From Tamlana sp038148895 (GTDB lineage Bacteria > Bacteroidota > Bacteroidia > Flavobacteriales > Flavobacteriaceae): DNA of 64,000 bases. Made by a program: the position numbers and the translations under genes. The stretch lies in NCBI GenBank assembly GCA_038148895.1, contig JBBVGQ010000006.1. One strand, 5' to 3'. The first letter of the stretch is position 1. Each line of letters starts with the position of its first letter. The notes beneath the pieces were generated by a model. That model did not search any database. It was not told where the DNA came from and saw only the letters and a program-made list of their open reading frames with translations. Of the stretch, positions 61,561-64,000 are shown one piece after another.

Positions 61561-61597
61561 ATTTAAAATATTTACTTTCACTTTACGTTCAAATAGT

Positions 61598-61605
61598 TAC
61601 TTTTG
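61598..61605 (+). promoter_or_regulatory. -7 box of the porin gene
   Basis: TACTTTTG fits TAnnTTTG exactly, 17 bp before the start codon. The inverted repeat at 61528-61560 lies 38 bp upstream, where an activator might bind. Confidence 0.5.
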
Positions 61606-61622
61606 CCTGGAAATCTATATCT

Positions 61623-63800
61623 ATGAGAGAAAAAGTTTTGGTCCTGTTGTTCACCCTTGTATTTGGCTTAGGTTTTGCACAAAACAAGCCGAGTAGATTG
61701 GGTAGAGAGCTCGGTTTGACCAAAACCCAAGATACAGCTAAAAAAGCTGGGGAATACGTTCCGAAGATATCAGACTACCTTATTATATCTCATGAAAACG
61801 ATACTACTTTTGTAGATACCACCTTAACCATTCAAAAAGATTACAAGTTTAATTATTTGCGAAAGGACAATTTTGGTTTAATACCCTTTTCAAACCTTGG
61901 GCAAACTTATAATAGTTTAACTTTAGATTTTCAGAACACCAATTTAATGCCGCTTTTTGGAGCGAGGGCGAGGCACTTCAATTATATGGAGGTTGAAGAT
62001 ATCAAGTATTACCGCGTGCCCACTCCGCTGACCGAACTGTTTTTTAGAACAGCCTTTGAACAAGGGCAATTAGTAGAATCGTTTTTTACCGTAAATACCT
62101 CTTCCCAGTTTAATTTTTCAATAGCTTACAAAGGTTTACGCTCCTTGGGAAAATATCAGCATATTTTGACCAGTACGGGTAATTTCAGTTTTACGTCAAA
62201 TTATCAATCAAAAAACAGAAGGTATTTGGCCCAAGGCCATATTGTTACACAAGATTTGCTGAATCAAGAAAATGGCGGTTTGGATGAAAACAGTGGAAGC
62301 ATAGAAAATTTTGAAACCGGGGAGCCCGAATTTCTTGATCGTTCTATTCTGGAAGTTAATTTTGAAAATGCTGAAAGTATGCTTCGAGGAAAGCGTTTTT
62401 ATTTAGACCACAGTTACGACATCTTCAATAATTTGGCAAAAAGTAATAGGGAAAAACCAATTAATAAACGTCAAATTACTGAAAGGAAAGATTCTGTCGT
62501 AAAAGATTCAACATCGAAAAAATCTGGTCTGAGACGATTTGCACGAAATGATTCCATTCAAAAAAATCCCATTAAAAAAGACTCTATTGAAATTAAACCA
62601 GTTGAAAAAGATTCATTAGCCAATAGACCCAAATTGGAAACTTCAATAACTGAAGAAAAGAAAGTGAGCAAGTTTTCATTAAAAAACAAACTTACTTTAA
62701 GGCATATTATTTCTTTTGAGGATAAGTATTATCAATACGATCAAACCGCCGCAGCAACAACTTTTTTTGGTTCGGCATTCAAAACAAGCAATCTAAAAGA
62801 ACGTGCAACACTAGAAAGTTTTTACAACAAGTTACAGTTGGAGTATTATAATCATTTATTGGGTGATTTTCAATTTAACATAAGTAGTAACAATTATAAT
62901 TATGGGTATAATAAATTGGTGTTTTTAAATGGAAACACTATAACCAATAGATTAAAGGGTGATGTTTTTTCGGCTGGAGGAAAGTACCAGAAACAATATA
63001 AAGGTTTTGAGTTGCAGGGGGAACTTGGGATAAACGTGTCTGGTGATTTCGAAGGTAATTTCCTTAAGGCTGATGCTAGCTTTAATTTGAATGAAGATTT
63101 AGGCGTTGCGGCGTCCATAAACCATAGTTCGCATGCTCCAAACTACAATACCTTATTATATCAAAGTGACTATATAAACTATAACTGGCAAAACAATTTT
63201 AATAATACCGAAACCCAGCAGTTGGCATTTCAGTTAAGATTTAAGAAATTGGCAAAGGTAACGGTGGACTTTTCAACTATAAACGATTATGTGTACTTTA
63301 AAAAGGATACAACAACTCAACAAATAAGGCCTTATCAGAATAACAAAACCATAAACTATTTACGGGTTAAGTTTGAAAACGAAATAAAGGTTGGTAAGTT
63401 TGCGTTGAATAACACCATACAATATCAAAACCTTCAAGATGACAACAATGTCTTGAATATGCCAGAATTCAATACCCGAAACACGTTGTACTTTTCAAGT
63501 CATATGTTTAAAAAAGCATTGTATTTGCAAACAGGCGTTACGTTAAATTATTTTACAAAGTATTATATGAATGGGTACAGCCCGCTTTTGGCAGAATTCT
63601 ACACCCAAACAGATCGTAAATTTGGTGATTTTCCAAGGTTAGATTATTTTTTAAATGCTAAAATCCGCCAAACTCGAATCTATTTAAAAGCGGAACATTT
63701 TAATTCAGCCTTTACTGGTTACAACTATTATACTGCTCCAAACTATCCTTACCGTGATTTTATAGTGCGTTTTGGTGTAGTTTGGAATTTCTTTTTGTAA
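61623..63800 (+). CDS. Putative porin (Porin_10-like outer membrane protein)
   Basis: The 725-residue protein has a signal peptide (VLVLLFTLVFGLGFAQ), an N-terminal conserved region (DYKFNYLRKDNFGLIPFSNLGQTYNSL, FGARARHFNYMEVEDIKYYRVPTP) and a large C-terminal beta-barrel ending in an aromatic residue (FGVVWNFFL). Strands alternate with loops throughout (LQLEYYNHLLGDFQFNISSNN, FKLAKVTVDFSTINDY-like). Around residues 290-345 there is a charged low-complexity insert rich in Lys, Asp and Ser. Members of this Bacteroidetes porin group have no known substrate. It has its own -7 box. Confidence 0.85.
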   Translation: MREKVLVLLFTLVFGLGFAQNKPSRLGRELGLTKTQDTAKKAGEYVPKISDYLIISHENDTTFVDTTLTIQKDYKFNYLRKDNFGLIPFSNLGQTYNSLTLDFQNTNLMPLFGARARHFNYMEVEDIKYYRVPTPLTELFFRTAFEQGQLVESFFTVNTSSQFNFSIAYKGLRSLGKYQHILTSTGNFSFTSNYQSKNRRYLAQGHIVTQDLLNQENGGLDENSGSIENFETGEPEFLDRSILEVNFENAESMLRGKRFYLDHSYDIFNNLAKSNREKPINKRQITERKDSVVKDSTSKKSGLRRFARNDSIQKNPIKKDSIEIKPVEKDSLANRPKLETSITEEKKVSKFSLKNKLTLRHIISFEDKYYQYDQTAAATTFFGSAFKTSNLKERATLESFYNKLQLEYYNHLLGDFQFNISSNNYNYGYNKLVFLNGNTITNRLKGDVFSAGGKYQKQYKGFELQGELGINVSGDFEGNFLKADASFNLNEDLGVAASINHSSHAPNYNTLLYQSDYINYNWQNNFNNTETQQLAFQLRFKKLAKVTVDFSTINDYVYFKKDTTTQQIRPYQNNKTINYLRVKFENEIKVGKFALNNTIQYQNLQDDNNVLNMPEFNTRNTLYFSSHMFKKALYLQTGVTLNYFTKYYMNGYSPLLAEFYTQTDRKFGDFPRLDYFLNAKIRQTRIYLKAEHFNSAFTGYNYYTAPNYPYRDFIVRFGVVWNFFL

Positions 63801-63909
63801 ATTTTTGGTTGTTCAGTTCCCCAAATTTATCCTGCTTTTTTAGTTCCGTGCAGTTTTGTTAGCATTTTTTATGTGCGTAATATGCGGTAAATTAAGGTGT
63901 TGCATAGTC

Positions 63910-63987
63910 CCAAAAAAAACATTAAAAAAAACGTTCAAAAAAAGTTCAAAAAAAGTATTGCGGAACTAAAAAAGGGTGGTATGTTTG
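63910..63987 (+). promoter_or_regulatory. Strong promoter with A-tracts, probable stable-RNA (rRNA) operon promoter
   Basis: TTG at 63958-63960, a 19-bp spacer, and TATGTTTG at 63980-63987 fit the Bacteroidetes TTG-N19-TAnnTTTG promoter exactly. Upstream, 63911-63954 holds four runs of 7-8 A spaced about one helical turn, like an UP element. Transcription would start near 63994. The sequence after the box (CACCCGC) and the A-rich upstream DNA look like flavobacterial rRNA promoters. The gene itself lies beyond the window. Confidence 0.65.
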
Positions 63988-64000
63988 CACCCGCAAAAAA

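Overview
The window is AT-rich chromosomal DNA from a member of the Bacteroidetes, almost certainly a marine-type Flavobacteriaceae. The reasons are a SusC-type TonB receptor, many SPII lipoproteins, flavobacterial families (GSCFA, DUF4230, DUF4136, DUF5522, DUF6252, GxxExxY), no Shine-Dalgarno tracts, and many upstream boxes that fit the Bacteroidetes -7 element TAnnTTTG. No tRNA, rRNA, IS transposase, phage or CRISPR array is visible.

Positions 1-15748 hold an alpha-glucan (starch/maltodextrin) utilization locus. A susC homologue runs off the left edge on the minus strand. Divergent from it are a LacI-type regulator, an MFS sugar symporter, beta-phosphoglucomutase, GH65 maltose phosphorylase, a GH97 alpha-glucosidase and three GH13 lipoproteins in tandem. 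Glucan would be cut at the cell surface and in the periplasm by GH13/GH97. Maltose would then enter through the MFS protein and be split by phosphorolysis in the cytoplasm: GH65 gives glucose and beta-glucose 1-phosphate, and PgmB gives glucose 6-phosphate. A perfect 16-bp LacI-type palindrome lies between susC and the regulator, and the transporter has a leader packed with hairpins.

Positions 15752-18833 hold a second LacI regulator divergent from kdgK and eda, the lower part of the KDG/KDPG branch of uronate or alginate catabolism. Two copies of a 15-bp operator-like sequence lie in the intergenic region, one over the predicted start point of the regulator. A second KdgK-like kinase is at 22654-23658.

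The rest is mostly housekeeping: FKBP isomerase, Era, Der, LemA/TPM proteins, a MerR regulator, an M23 peptidase, AlaS, a TPR sensor kinase with its regulator, phenylalanine hydroxylase, a GH73-LysM glucosaminidase, HemL, LysS, LipB, PPK2, RNase HII and a large porin. Among them are unknown genes: a GxxExxY nuclease-fold gene framed by 26-bp inverted repeats, a small membrane protein with HExxH, a membrane-tethered LuxR protein, and an 810-residue two-part protein.

The right edge ends in A-tracts and an exact TTG-N19-TAnnTTTG promoter, which looks like the promoter of a stable-RNA operon just outside the window. The strongest candidates for something undescribed are the GxxExxY inverted-repeat unit, the MFS leader with its sequence shared with susC, and two possible small RNAs.
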